A DNA stretch of 64,000 nt from Vicia villosa. Its lineage: Eukaryota; Streptophyta; Magnoliopsida; Fabales; Fabaceae. How positions within the stretch are numbered: position 1 is the first letter of the stretch; the number at the start of each line of letters is the position of its first letter. Shown in pieces: positions 19,250-31,765 of the stretch. The notes under the pieces are model-generated. The model was not told the origin of the DNA. It was given only the letters and a program-made list of their open reading frames with translations, and did no database searches. The DNA lies in contig NC_081181.1 of NCBI RefSeq assembly GCF_029867415.1, forward strand, positions 117,305,888-117,369,887, given 5' to 3'. Position numbers and translations under genes: made by a program.

Positions 19250-19625
19250 GTTAAAATCTCTGATTGGTGTGGGGGGGATCAACCTGTAGGTTGTATACAA
19301 TCTCTCATCTTTTGTAAAAAGGTTAGTGAGAATGTCCTTAATAACGCAACACATTTTATTAGTGAAACTCTCAAGAAGAAATTCTTGAGAATAGAGGCAG
19401 ATCAAGTGGAAGGTCGAACCTGTTTAAATCATAGGGCAATCTTTTTATCCCATCTCTTTATATTTTTTATTTAATTTTCCTTTTCTCTAATTCTTTCTCT
19501 TTTATTTTCTCCACTGTTTCATCACTAAACTGACATAAATCATTTTTAATAAAATATTTTTTAAATTAATCTCAGTTTCTAAAAATTGTAATTCACCTCT
19601 CTTGTGTTTAGAGTCACTTGTTCAA
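19250..19625 (+). repeat. Degraded 5' LTR end of a Ty1/copia element
   Basis: The stretch ends GAGTCACTTGTTCAACA. The following TGACATAAGAGTC (19629-19641) resembles a decayed initiator-Met primer site, TGGTATCAGAG. Start of the LTR is not determined. Confidence 0.45.
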
Positions 19626-19681
19626 CAAATGACATAAGAGTCTAACTTCTATTTTAAGGTTAATCATCCTAGGAGAAAGAA

Positions 19682-22600
19682 ATGACTTCAAACTATTCAC
19701 TAAACAAACCGTCTTGTTTTAATGGAGAAGGGTAATGCTTTGTGGACAGAGAAGATGAGAATCTATATAGAGGGGATGGATTTTGATATTTGAAAATACG
19801 CAAAGAATGGTCCTTTTTTCCCGCACATCAAATTAATGGTGTTGTGGTAAACAAAGAGGAAGATTATTATATCAAATAAGCAAGGAAAAAGTTCGCGCAG
19901 TTTGAAAGAAAAGAATATCATCACTACTTATCTTGACATTGATGAGTTTTTGCATGTTTCTCACTGCAATACTGCCAAAAAAAATATGGGACACTCTTCA
20001 AGTTATCCATGAAGGTATAAGTGTGGTAAAAAGGGAAAAGATGGACACATTAACTCATGAACGTGAACTCTTCAGAATGAAACCTGAGAAAAATATTAAT
20101 GATGTGTATAAACACTTATCCACATTGTTAATCACATGAGAAATCTTCTAAAACTTTTTAAAATGAGAACTTGTAAAATTCCTTAGATGCTAAAATCACA
20201 ATTGGAAACTCAAAGTCACTGTGATTTTTATATCTAGAGATTTTTCATCCATGGACTTGGCTACTCTTTTTGGTAAATTGCAGTGACATGATATGAGGCT
20301 GAAAAAGACTTGTAGATGATGGAGTCACAAGAAGAAAAAAAATTTGCTCTAAAAGTTAAAAATATCAAAAATATGGAGTCAAAATATGAAGACTGTTAAA
20401 ACAAAAGTAATAAAAATAAGGAACTCAAAGTTTAGAAAATTCAAGTAATTCCCATGTGACAAAAAACAAACTTCAAAGTTCCAGAAGAAAAGTGAAGAAA
20501 TCAATGCAGAAAGAAAGGGCACATAAGATCAAAATTCCCTCAGAACCAGAGAAGGAACCAAAATCAGAATCAAAGAAAGTTCAAAATTCCTTAAAGAAGT
20601 AAAAAAAGGCCTACGTGTCTTAGAAGGATGATGACATGAAATCCTCGTATGAAGAAGAAACTGACATCTGTCTCATAGTAGATCATGAAGAAAATAAGGT
20701 AACTTAAAATTTCTTATATCATGATTTATTTCGCATTTACAAGAAGTTAAATAAAGAAATAAATAAGTTAAAACATATTTTCTCCACTTCTAAAAATACT
20801 ATTTATTCCCTCAAATTTGAAAATAAAAAATGTTTTGGAAGAAACATAAAATATTAAAGAAAGGTAAAATGTTATAGCTCAAATCCATTCCCCTTCTCAT
20901 GAAGTATTAGATGAATCTATCAAGTGTGATCGATGTGATGTTTTGAAAAGTAAAAACAAGGATTCAAAAAACACGCTTGATAAATTCACTAAGGAAAGAG
21001 ATAACTCGAATCTCCTTCTTAGAAATCAAAGAGTATCATATAATAAGGAAGACTTAGGTTATGAACATAAAAATGATGTTAGAAGTTTTAGCAATATATA
21101 CTTTGAAAATAAGATCTCTAAATGCAATACTCTTAAGTGTAATTGTTGTAATTAAAATGGTCATATTGCTCGATTTTGCTTTGTTAATAAAAGTCATGAT
21201 AAGAAAAATGTCTTTTCTCCTTTTCGCTTCTATAAAAAATATCTTGAAATGAAAACGAGAAATATTTCTACTCATAATTCTAAAGATAATATGTAATCCA
21301 GTAACGCAAGAGAACCTGGAAATAATTGGCTAGGAAAGTCGAGGTGACAAATTATGATGTAGAGATGCTTGACAGTATGAAATCAAAATATCATACTGAT
21401 AGTAACTATTCAAATCATATGAATGTAGAAATAAAGTTCTCTTATTTCACTTTAATGAGAAGATAAGTTTCTTTATATAGTAACAATAATTGTAAAATTA
21501 TTGGATTCGGGACTATTGGTAAGAGCCTTAACACTATTGTTGATTTGTTTATATTTTTGAAGTTTTGTAGCACAATTTACATAATATTAAGTAAGTTGCG
21601 TGTCAAAGGCAACGAAGTGCATTTAATTCTTCTATATGCATGGTCTTTAAAAATTCTTGAATTAAATTTTATTTTTTCTCTTTTAAAAACTTTTTCAAAA
21701 AGACCATAACTATAGAAGAATTAATACTTGTTATCTTTCTTGATCTAACCTCTTTTGTAGTAGAAGTATAATTATTTTTGTGTGCTTGTATTCTGAAGAA
21801 CACTCTTCTAAAAGATTAAGACAAAGACAACGGTCAACAAGACAACCAAATTAAAATCAACAAGAAAATCAAATTAAAATAAAAGATCATCAAAATGAGT
21901 AATTAAGCATAGATCATCAAGATCTTGACTACTAAAGATCATCCTATCCAGAATGTTATTGGAGTAATTATGAGGGAATCACAACTCGACACTACCTTAC
22001 CAAGGTATATAACTTTATAATTTTTTATTTTACAAATTGAAGCAAAGGAAGTGGATAAAGCTCTTATCGACGAATATTGATCTATTGTAATCCAAGATAA
22101 GTTAAATCAATTAGAGAGAAATAATTTTTGGGAACATGTTCCTAAAACTTCATATAATATAGTGATTGAATTCAAATGGGCCTTTTGCAACAAGTTTGAC
22201 TAAAATATTTTATGAAATAAAGAAAGACTCATTACAAAAGGGTATAATAAAGGCATAGATTTCAATGAGACCTATGTCATTGCAACTAGATTAGAGACCA
22301 TAAATATGCTTTTAGCTTTCTCATGTATTTTGGATTTCAAGACTCTTAAAAATAGATGTAAAGAGCACGTCCATGAATGATTACATCAAATAGGAAATGT
22401 ATGTTGACCAACCTCCCGATTTTCTAAACTCTTTTTTTTAGTCATGCTTCAAGCTGAAAAAGACTCCACGGTTTAAAACAAGCCCCCCAGACTTGGTACA
22501 AATATTTGAGCATGTTTCTTCTCGAAAATAATTTTTAAAGAAGGAAGGCTGATGGAAATCTTTAAGAAAACCAAGCACAACATTTTACTTGTGAAAATTG

Positions 22601-22740
22601 TTGGTGGTGATATCATCTTCGGTGCTACTAATAATTCCTAATGCAAAGAGGTTTTTGATATGATTCAGAATGTCAATGATGGAGGAGCCACACTAATTCT
22701 TGGCTTACAAAATTGTTAATAAGAGGAAGGCTTCCTTAAT
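19682..22740 (+). pseudogene. Ty1/copia Gag-Pol relic (UBN2 gag and reverse transcriptase)
   Basis: Fragments in order: a Gag start (MTSNYSLNKPSCFNGEG) with an early stop; a UBN2-type Gag core (KKIWDTLQVIHEGIS...LTHERELFRMKPEKNI, 19933-20139); lysine-rich linker; a CCHC knuckle (CCN...GHIARFC, about 21140-21180); and reverse-transcriptase pieces (NFWEHVP...IEFKWAFCNKFD; GIDFNETYVIATRLETINMLLAF, about 22080-22330), with a late RT/RNase H-side piece (AWYKYLSMFLLENNF-like) near 22480. Protease and integrase are not recognisable. Many stops and shifts: an old, dead copy. The gag pattern fits SIRE/Tork-type elements. Confidence 0.7.
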
Positions 22741-24127
22741 CATAAATTTGAAGTTGTACTTCAATAAAGACGAGGAAGGATGATTTTCCTACACAACTTT
22801 ATAATAAATAAAATTTAATCTATGCTCGAGGAATATTACCAATCAATAAAGAGTATAAAGCCTTATTCTTGAACTCATGTTCTAATATAATCATGTTGTT
22901 TACAAAGGATTTATGTATCTTGTTACGTTCTAGTACGATCAATGTAATAATTCATTCTTAACCCTTGCAAAAATCACTCTTACTATTTAAAAATTATTGT
23001 TTCAATCTACCACGAGCATATTCAACTTTGATTGTGGTGGTATTGCCAATGTATCTAACTCAATTAGTCCAAGCACCAATCCTTTTCTCCTTCGCCAAAC
23101 ATTATATTTTAGTTTTAATATATTTCAGAAACTTTGGAAATTTTACACGCGCACTTTTAAACTCGAAAACATATTAATACAAGACTCATTTGTAGAAGAA
23201 TGTATTACAATATCCTAAGTTGTCATTATATGGAGACCCCACAATTCTTTAGGGTTTAACACTTTTTCCACTCTCATCTTGAGCCTTGAGATTTTTGGTT
23301 GTTACAAACAACTTACATCTAACTCTCACATTTTTGTTTATATGATACCGACACGACAAAGGGAATGAAGTAGAAAAAAATTTGCAATAGAATTCATCAG
23401 TGCAGTATGACAATTAGTGACAATCTTCTATGACATATTGTTTGTCTCCTTCAATAAATTGAGACACATTCTAAAGCCCATGTAACATTATTCTCTTTTT
23501 ACATTATGTAAAAAGAAAAACCAATTGAATATATTAGTTTATGTAGAATTAACACCAACAAATTTAAGCGAAGGTGGTTTGTATTTATTGGTCTTATCTA
23601 TTGAATCCATTAGCTATTCAGTCATGAATGTGTAAAACAATTTGATAGATTCTGAATATGGCCAAAATATACCTTGAATATATTTTTCATCATATGGCAT
23701 TCCATACCTAAAGTCATACTCATACTCATCGGATAGTTTTAACAACAATTGCATTTCAACGCTTTTACTCCTTATAGTAGCCTTATTTTTTATAGGTCAA
23801 ATACTATAAACTTGCTTAATATTTAGTATATTATCTGACCTCTTTCTTTTCAAAGTCATGAGGAAAAATTTAGGAAGAACCACTTTCATTATCATCTCAC
23901 CAACAATTTTCTTCTCTTCAACATCTAAACGACCATCATTTATTATACTATGGGATCTCTTTCTTTTCACATTCTATTACAACAAGGCCTATTTAAACCA
24001 AACTTTTTTTTTAACCAAACCTTTTGTTAAATATACCAAAAATCTAACTTAATAGCTTCACCACAAATCTATTTAAACATATCATCTCGTAAGGTAAACA
24101 TTTGTTCAGTAATACATATCTTATGAG
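22741..24127. other. AT-rich DNA, nothing recognised
   Basis: Only short chance frames. It may be the decayed 3' part of the copia relic to the left. Confidence 0.45.
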
Positions 24128-24132
24128 CTATG
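24128..24132. repeat. Target-site duplication CTATG, left
   Basis: CTATG before the left LTR; repeated at 27104-27108. Confidence 0.8.
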
Positions 24133-24322
24133 TGTTAGATATAAGTATTGTATCACATTGGGCCTCATATTCACTAATGGGCCTTATGTTAGATTTAGGT
24201 CCAATATACATAACATTGTATAGCTAGGTCAATGTACAACTTTCTAACTCAATTTGAATCATCTGCTCTTTGCAGTCAATGGCTTTTATCATCTTCCTCA
24301 ATACAAGTCTACAACTGTAATA

Positions 24323-24333
24323 TGGTATCAGAA
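24323..24333 (+). promoter_or_regulatory. Primer-binding site, initiator-Met type
   Basis: TGGTATCAGAA, adjoining the 5' LTR; the usual copia primer site is TGGTATCAGAGC. Confidence 0.75.
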
Positions 24334-24479
24334 GAATACACAAAACTTTCTCATCTCTTACACTTAAACTAAGCTATTTTCCCTCATCTGCATCCTCATC
24401 ATATCGTCCATGGCTTCGGACGGCAGCAATTCGAAATCCATTCATAATATCGACATTCCAAATCCCCCCAAGATCCATC

Positions 24480-25640
24480 AATGAACCCTAGAAATCCATA
24501 CTACTTACATCGTGGTGAAAATCCAGGAGCCACCATCGTAGCACCTCCCCTCGATGACAACAATTACCATAATTAGAGCAAATCAATGAAACATGCATTG
24601 ACATCGAAGAATAAGGTCTCCTTCATCAACGGCTCGCTTCCAAAACCCTCATAATCGGATACAAACTTTGAGCTATGGGATCGTGCCAACTACATGGTGC
24701 TCTCATGGATAAATCACACCCTTTCATCTCACATAGCGTAAAGTATGACTTGCTTCGATTTCGCATACGATCTATGGGAAGATCTTCAAGAAAGATTTAC
24801 CAAAGGTAACCATTTTAGGTTTTCAGATCTTCTGCGTGAAATTCATTCAATTCAAATAGGTGACCGTTCTTTATCAACATATTTCACTGATTTGAAAATC
24901 CTATGGGATGAATTAGAAGATTTAAGACCTACCCCTTCTTGTTCTTTCACAATCCCTTGCACTTGCGGTTTATCAATGATCGTTCGACATTTCAAACAGA
25001 TGGAATACGTCACTTGCTTCTTAAAGGGATTGAATGACAATTACCAAAGCATTTGCATGCAAATCTTGCTTCTTGACCCTCTTCCCCTATCAGTCTTGTA
25101 TACTCACTGATAACACAACAACAAGTACCTACCACATCTAGTTCTACCATCCTTTACGCCACCAATAACATTCCAAAGGGAAAGGTCGTGGCTACATCAA
25201 GAATTTCATGGTTTGTACCAACTGCAGCAAAACTAACCATACCATTGATACATGCCACTTCAAGCATGGCTTCCCACCAGAATACCGCAACAAGAAACCC
25301 AAATATACTGCAGAACAGAAACAACATACAACAAAAGCTTTCCCTAATATCTCCAAGGAGGATTATTAACATCTCTTGCATCTCCTTCAATAATCAAGGA
25401 AAGACACAACTAGAGATGACAAAGCTGCAATTTCAGGTATGAACGTCACAGGTAGTAATATCTCCAATCTTTGCATATGGATCTTAGATTCAGGTGCCTC
25501 TCACCATGTATGCCCACATATAATATGTTTCTCTACCTTGCATAACATCCCCCTGTTCCTATTAACCTACCCATTGGAACACAGTTAATTGCATATTATT
25601 TTGGCACAGTTGTTATTAATAATTATCTTCATTTACAAAA
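24480..25640 (+). pseudogene. Copia Gag and protease remnant
   Basis: A broken N-terminal frame (NPYYLHRGENPGATIVAPPL..., about 24489) matches the Retrotran_gag type. The best piece is 24745-25110: DLWEDLQERFTKGNHFRFSD and further UBN2-like sequence. Protease is seen near 25480 as WILDSGASHHVC (catalytic D-S-G). After that a GAG_pre-integrase-like stretch ends and the frame jumps to RNase H, so about 2 kb has been lost. Several stops separate the pieces. Confidence 0.72.
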
Positions 25641-25869
25641 TGTTTTCTACATACCATAATTTTAATTCAGCCTCATCTCTATTTCAAAACTTTGCCAAAA
25701 TATAGAGATGAGGCTACTTGCCTATTACATACCAAAATGTTTTCTACATTCTTACACAATTCCTATTATATACAGGATGTGTCTATCAAGCAGAAGATTG
25801 GCCAAGTCACACAACTTAACAACCTTTACATTCTATATAGAACTTCTATTTCTAATTCCATTTCACACA

Positions 25870-26910
25870 ATGTTTGTAATAATGTCATTGTCTGATTCTG
25901 ACTGGGCTACTTGCCCGGATACTCGCAAGTCCATAACAGGTTTCTGCATCTATTTAGGAGAATGTCTCATTTCATGGAAGTCAAAGAAGCAACCTACAGT
26001 CTCTAGAAGCTCCACAAAAGGAGAATATTGTTCCATGGCCTCAACTGTCTGCGAAATACAATGGATCACCAACCTCTTAACCGACCTCAAAATCCCTTTT
26101 CAAACTCCTGTCAACCTATATTGTGACAATGCTTCTTCTAGGCACATTGCAAACAACTCTTCATTTCACGAATGCACAAAATATATTGATCTTGACTGCC
26201 ACCTTGTACGTGAAAAGTTGCAACAACGCTTGTTCCATCTCCTCCCTGTCACTAGGGGTGGGAATAGGCTAGGCTAGGCTTTATAAGGCCTGGGCCTGGC
26301 CTACGATAAACTTACAAGGCCTGAGCCTGGCCTATGGCTTACTATAGCCTCGTTTTTTCAGCCTGGCCTGACCTTTTTAAAAGCTTGGCCTGGCCTGAAA
26401 GCCTATTTAAAAGCCTATTTCTTATTAATGTTTTCAATTCATTCATATTACTTAAGAAGCCTTATAGGTCGCATATATATGAACATTTAGACATACCTAC
26501 TTAGCATTTTTTCTAATATATATGCATATATAGACCAATCTATTTAACACCTTTTCTAATACATATGTATATATAGGGCAACCTATTTAGACTAATTTTA
26601 ATAAATGAAAATATAGGCCGGCCTACAAGGCTTTATAGGCTTTTTTAATAGCCTAGGTCTGATCTATTTTATTAAATAGGCTTTTAAAGAAGTCCAAGTC
26701 TGGCCTTTTTATCAAATAGGCCTGGCCTGACCTGGCCTTAAGTAGGCTAGGCTATAGGCCCCTGTAGGCCGACCTGGCCTATTCCCACCCCTACCTGTCA
26801 CCTCTCAACAACAACTCGCAGATGTCTTTACAAAGCCTTTAGAAACAACTCCTTTCTTGTCTAACATTGCTAAGCTTGACATTCATTCCATATACCCCAA
26901 ACTTATGGGA
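25870..26910 (+). pseudogene. Copia RNase H remnant interrupted by a hAT MITE
   Basis: From about 25885 the frame encodes the C-terminal copia RNase H: SDSDWATCPDTRKSITGFCIYL, then ISWKSKKQPTVSRSSTKGEY and so on. At 26252 it breaks into the MITE and resumes at 26794-26801 with VTSQQQLADVFTKPL up to the stop near 26917. Removing the MITE and one 8-bp duplication would give continuous coding, which confirms the insertion. Confidence 0.85.
26253..26793. mobile_element. hAT-type MITE (541 bp)
   Basis: Perfect 16-bp terminal inverted repeats TAGGGGTGGGAATAGG / CCTATTCCCACCCCTA, flanked by the 8-bp duplication CCTGTCAC (26245-26252 and 26794-26801). The 8-bp TSD and TAGGG start are typical of hAT elements. 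Many subterminal copies of GGCCTGGCCT / AGGCTAGGC motifs on both sides may be transposase binding sites. No coding capacity. Confidence 0.93.
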
Positions 26911-27108
26911 GACTATTAGATATAAGTTTTGTATTACATTGGACCTCATATTCACTAATGGGCCTTATGTTAGATTTAGGTCCAATATATATAACATTGT
27001 ATAGCTAGATCAATGTAGAACTTTCTAATTCAATTTGAATCATTTTCTCTTTGCCGCCAATGGCTTTTATCATCTTCCTCAATACAATTCTGCAATTATA
27101 ATACTATG

Positions 27109-28286
27109 TAATAATTGAATAAAATGGTAAGGTTTCATATTCAACTTCACCACCCATTTGAATTTAAATCATATGACTTTAGGAGTGTTATAGATTTTAA
27201 TCTCAATATCAAACAGAGCCTTGAATTGGGTGAACATTAATTAACCCCATTTACATGGTTTAGTTGAGAATCAATCAAAATAACTAGTATGAAAATCACT
27301 CTAGTTTAGTTTGAATTTGAATGATCAAATGATGCAATGACCAACATTTTCAAACTTTGATTATAATTAACATTAAACTGTTCCATCCATTTCTATTTGG
27401 TAACTTAAAATTGGAGCCAGAGGACAAGTGTGACTACCTCATTCGTACTTTGTCTTTCTTTTCTTAATTAAATCATTACATCCTTTAATATTATAATAAT
27501 TTATAATATAGTTTTTTGGACTATGCTGTTCAATATGTTATCCAGCACTTCAACTTCTAACTGCTCCTCTTTGTTAGTAGTTGTATTAATTTCTGAATAA
27601 AGACACAAATTCATGCTATCATTCCCTTCGTCACTGTCCTTGTTTATACGTTACTTAGGTTACCAAATCATTAGCAAACATTGTCACAAAAAAAAAAAAA
27701 ACATTGGCAGACATATATGAATTGAAGTTTGGATAGCATCATCTGTATTGTTAGAACAATCCTCACTAATGGATCAGATAGGGTTCTAACCAATCACAAA
27801 TTCAACAATTTAAAATTATTTGTTGTGTCAATATATATAATTATAATTAGATCCGGATATGTGAGCTAAGTTCTAATTAACTCCATATAAATTCGTGTCT
27901 AATTAACTCCATATAAATTCGTATATTAAACGGCTCATGTTGACCCGTACGTAATTATTAACTTATTTTTATACGGTGTCTTCTAAGTTAATAAATAAAT
28001 GAATTATTTTTTTATAAAAAACTATATTAAAACAATAATATAAAATCCAATTTTTTTAAAACAAAAAAAAAATTATTGTTGATTTTAAACAAAAATTTAT
28101 AAGTTGTAAATAAAATAAAAAATCCTAAAGGATACTTCGAATGATTTTAATATATACTACAAATAAGAAATTAATTATTCGTAGTATTTATGTACTCATA
28201 GCTATATTTTTTTATCAATAAAATTTTTCATGGACAAAATTATAGAAGATAAAAGTGTAGTTAATCTTTCAAGAGAAAAAGAGATA
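27109..28286. other. Intergenic AT-rich DNA
   Basis: No gene or defined repeat. Short direct repeat TAACTCCATATAAATTCGT at about 27877 and 27902. Confidence 0.5.
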
Positions 28287-28441
28287 TGCACTGACAGTGT
28301 AAAATATTTTTACACTGTCAACCAATCACAACCATATATCCAATTAAAACACAATTTTAATTTTAAAAAACTAATATGACATGGCAAGTGTAAGGATTTT
28401 GATTGGATGTATGTGTAAAGTTAATTTACAGTGTCAGTGCA
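28287..28441. mobile_element. Short MITE with TGCACTGACA ends
   Basis: 155 bp with inverted ends TGCACTGACAGTGTAAA / TTTACAGTGTCAGTGCA (one mismatch in the compared arm). Target duplication is unclear. Related fragments occur at about 49890-49985 and 50010-50165, so it is a family. Confidence 0.6.
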
Positions 28442-29280
28442 CTACCTTTAAACTCATCTTTCAAATAATTTTGAGCTGAATTACGAACGAACTTGTGAAT
28501 TCGAGAATTAAACCTGTGTCTAAACGGTCAAACTCACACTAGTCAAAATTTAAATAGATTAAAAAAATAATCCAAAATTCGTGCGAGCCGCGGGTTAAAC
28601 GGGCTGGTTCGCATACCTCTGTCTCTGTCCATATAATCAATACATTTTTGGATTTCACATCTCTAAAGACTAGGGGTGTGCAAATAAACCGGTAACCATA
28701 AACCAAATCTATATCCAAACCAAACCATATTTAAAAACCCAGCCCAAAATAAAAAATTAAAACCGGAGGCCCATTTATCAAAACTAAAAACAAACCGTAA
28801 ACCATTATTGAATTCGGATTTCATTATCGGTTACCACTTACCAAATTTGAGAAAAACCCTAATTCCCAAACCCTCTCTTCTATCTCTTCTCTTCTATCTG
28901 AGATAGCTGTCACAAACCCTAATTCCCAAAATTGCCACACCACCCTCCGCCTAATTCTCTTCCACCTTCTCCATCTCCGATTCTCTCTGCACTTTCCGCT
29001 CATTCCATCCAATCTTAGATCCCAGACTCACGACTGAACCGCCGTGTCGAAAACTTCTTGAAGGTACGTGAAACTCTAACTTGGGTTGCTATGCGTAAAT
29101 GAAGCTTGGGTTATTGTTTTATGTGTTCAATCCTTGGTTCTGATTATGGTTCATTTTGTTACTTTCTTATATTTCAATTTTTTGAGGTTTTATGTGTTTT
29201 TGCTACATAGAATTCAGATAGAGAGATATATTAACCTGGCTTGTAGAACTAGACTTTGGAGCAGAGGAGATAGAGTGTTG

Positions 29281-29706
29281 TTATTTAGATGAATGATTGT
29301 TATCATCAACTTTAGTTGAACCCAAAACAGGGTCATAATCCAAAACAGCGTCCAAAGAAGTTATGTCATCAAGCAAATATCTTGAAGAAGGAGTGATTAA
29401 ATCAGAAGGTGGTTTAACCCAACTCCTTCTTAGAATACTGTCAAATGGTTTTGAAGAGAAATTATTAGCACTATGTTTAAGTTCAGTTGAATTTTCAGCT
29501 GTTGTAGTACTTTTCTTTTTCTTGGTCTTTTTGAGATCATGGAGAGGTTTTGGGTTGATAGGTGATGGAGAAGGAGAGGTAGGGAGAGTGAAATCTCTTG
29601 CTGGAGTTCTTTTTGGATCTGTGATGAGGTAGGGAGAATCTAAGTTGTGTAGTGAAGGAAGAGATAAGGAAAGTTGGTAGTAGTGCTGAGTGGTTTTAAG
29701 CTTCAA
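29281..29706 (-). pseudogene. Cargo frame inside the hAT element (141 codons)
   Basis: A proline/serine/lysine-rich protein frame with stop at 29281. The first codon in frame is TTG, not ATG, at 29706 (M-K-L-K-type start expected), and it is preceded by a pyrimidine-rich 5' UTR-like tract. The start codon therefore seems lost. The C-terminal part has an ordered look (SILRRSWVKPPSDL, then DYDPVLG). I do not recognise a named family; it resembles a plant nuclear or unknown protein copied without introns. Expression is doubtful. Confidence 0.45.
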
Positions 29707-30671
29707 TTTGTTTGGAGTTTTGAGAAGTGTGAAGTGGAGAGAATGAAAACAGAGAAAGAGATAAGAATGTATAATTTTCAGTAGAGTTTAGTTGGCATAT
29801 ATGTCTAGTACAATGTATATTTGTTAATTGGTTTTAATTTGTTTCTAATTTGAATTTCAGTTACATTTACTATTGAATAAGTATGTAAATTTGTTTATCA
29901 AGCTGAATAGTAAGATAGTTTTCCGATGCAAATTTATGATGATATGTATAAATTGACATGCTTTGATGATATAAAGAACCATTACCATTGAAGGTATTCA
30001 TCATTTGATTAATTCATGTTTGAAATTGAAGTACATGCTAACCTCTGTTAATAACCATCAAGTTTTATATCTTTTTTTTTTGTATCGGGTCAATATTTTT
30101 GTATGAGTGTGTGAATGTGCTATCTGGGATAGTATGCAATCATAGTTATGTATCATGAATTCTTGATGCATTGAATTGTGTTATGTAAAATTGCAATTTT
30201 ACCATTTAATGGCTCTGTCTGAAATGGTAATGGTGCATGGTAAGGGAAATGTTAATTTGGTGTAGGTGTAGTTAGTTTTTGAGGGTGTGTGCTTGTTCTT
30301 ATATATGGTTGTTATAGATAGATATCTCTTTGTTTATATATTAGTTTTTCTTCTCTATGCTAATTTGATTAGGATTTTGTTTTAGGTGTATTAATTTTGT
30401 GGGAGTATTTTGTTCTTTTATATGGTTATTTTAAATAGCTATGTTTTCATGTATGTATTTGTTAGGATGATACTAGTATGTGAATCTATAAACATTTGTG
30501 CTTGTTAGTTTTGTTGTCATTTAGTGATAGCTAATGTTTTGTTTAACCTTAATTATTCTGGTCTTGTTGAATATCATTGGTCTATTTTTGTTTTAGGAGT
30601 TATTCTCTTTTCTTGATATGTACTATGAAATGTATGAGTTTTTCTTAACAAGATGTATCTTTTTGAAACAG

Positions 30672-30715
30672 GTACTGAAGCTGCACCCAGGAAGAAGGGA
30701 GCTGCTGCTTCTGCC
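30672..30715 (+). pseudogene. Exon-like fragment ending in KKGAAASA-stop
   Basis: After an AAACAG acceptor, the sequence encodes TEAAPRKKGAAASA and then TAA. The alanine/lysine-rich tail is like those at the end of ribosomal or histone proteins, but too short to identify. Part of the cargo of the hAT element. Confidence 0.3.
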
Positions 30716-31326
30716 TAAGCCTTTAATTATAGTAGTGGAGCTATTTTTGTGTTGGATCATTGATCTTTGGAAACATTACTCTATTTTTAGTTTTCATTTC
30801 CCTCTTTTAATATGTAACTGCTGGATCTTTTGTGGACCATATTAGGATTAAATAATGCTACTTTTAATCTTAATTTTGTAGAACTTATGTCTCTTTACAT
30901 GTTAAACAGAATTTGCTCTTATAAGTCACAAGTATTTGCTCTTATAATGGTCTTTTTATGTTTAGTTTTAATGCTATTTGAAAATAATATAAAATTGGTT
31001 TTTAAACGGGTTATTTTTAAAAACTGGTTTTTAAACTGGTTATTTTTAAAAACTGGTTTTAAAACTGGTTTTTTTATAAAACTGGTTTTAAAACTGGTTT
31101 CTTTAAAAGAAAATAAAAACTGGTTTTGAGAGAACTAGTTTAAAACCGGTTTTTTTGTTAAAACTGGTTTTTATGAAAAATCGGTTTAGAACCAAACCAA
31201 ACCATATGTAAACCGGTTTTAAAAAAATAAACCGGTTTTAATAAAATAGTTTTAAGATCCAAACCAAACCATATATATGGTTCAATTTGGTTTGGTTATT
31301 GATCCATGCACACCCCTACTAAAGAC

Positions 31327-31765
31327 ACAAAGCATATTTCAAGATGATCAATCAAACAGTTCACACTCAATAAGCATCAAACTTGTGACCACCTAAAATA
31401 GAAGTGGAGTAGTCAAAACTCCAAAAAGTCAAAAAGATTTTGGTATATTTTTGCATGAATACACTACAACACTATAACACTAGGTATCAAATTAAACAAA
31501 AACAAGATAACATAACATAACAAATCAAATAACAAAATAAAACATGACATCATAATTTTCCTCAAATGTAGAATACTAGAGTGGTTAGAGAGTAGTTGAA
31601 GAAACAAAATAAAGAAAGAATATATCTTTCTTATCTGCCCAATTCCTCTGTCTCTTTCACTAACCAAAAGAAAAAGATTCAAAGTATATTATATAATCTT
31701 TTGGTATATTTATTTGACACCACAACTCAACCATTCTACACAATTCTCTTCATTTTCTCTTTGCA
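31327..31765 (+). promoter_or_regulatory. Upstream region of the RLCK gene
   Basis: Non-coding AT-rich flank. TATATAAT near 31690-31697 is a possible TATA box, about 70 bp before the ATG. The hAT element ends 440 bp upstream. Confidence 0.4.

Larger units (their letters stand above)
24133..27103 (+). mobile_element. Ty1/copia element with 190-bp LTRs, internally deleted
   Basis: LTRs 24133-24322 and 26914-27103 are both 190 bp and about 8% different by my count, so the copy is fairly old. The ends are TG...TA rather than TG...CA. The initiator-Met primer site TGGTATCAGA directly follows the left LTR. The 5-bp TSD is CTATG. The interior has gag, protease start and RNase H, but integrase and most of the reverse transcriptase are missing, so it is defective. 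A 541-bp hAT MITE inserted later at 26253-26793. Confidence 0.88.
28671..31318. mobile_element. Non-autonomous hAT element with gene-like cargo (2.65 kb)
   Basis: Perfect 12-bp inverted ends TAGGGGTGTGCA / TGCACACCCCTA, flanked by the 8-bp duplication CTAAAGAC (28663-28670 and 31319-31326). Subterminal regions are rich in AAACCGGTTT / AACTGGTTTT motifs, especially 30990-31250. Inside there is no hAT transposase. The cargo looks captured: an exon/UTR-like left part ending in a possible donor (AAG|GTACGT near 29060), a minus-strand 141-codon frame (29281-29706), and an exon-like piece after an acceptor at 30671. This makes it a Pack-hAT-like element. Confidence 0.85.

Noticed and set aside
29363..29632. 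Hydrophobic 89-aa frame on the plus strand
   Set aside because: Antisense shadow of the better-composed minus-strand cargo frame 29281-29706.
30830..31129. 99-aa frame rich in NWF repeats
   Set aside because: Translation of the AACTGGTTTT subterminal repeats of the hAT element.
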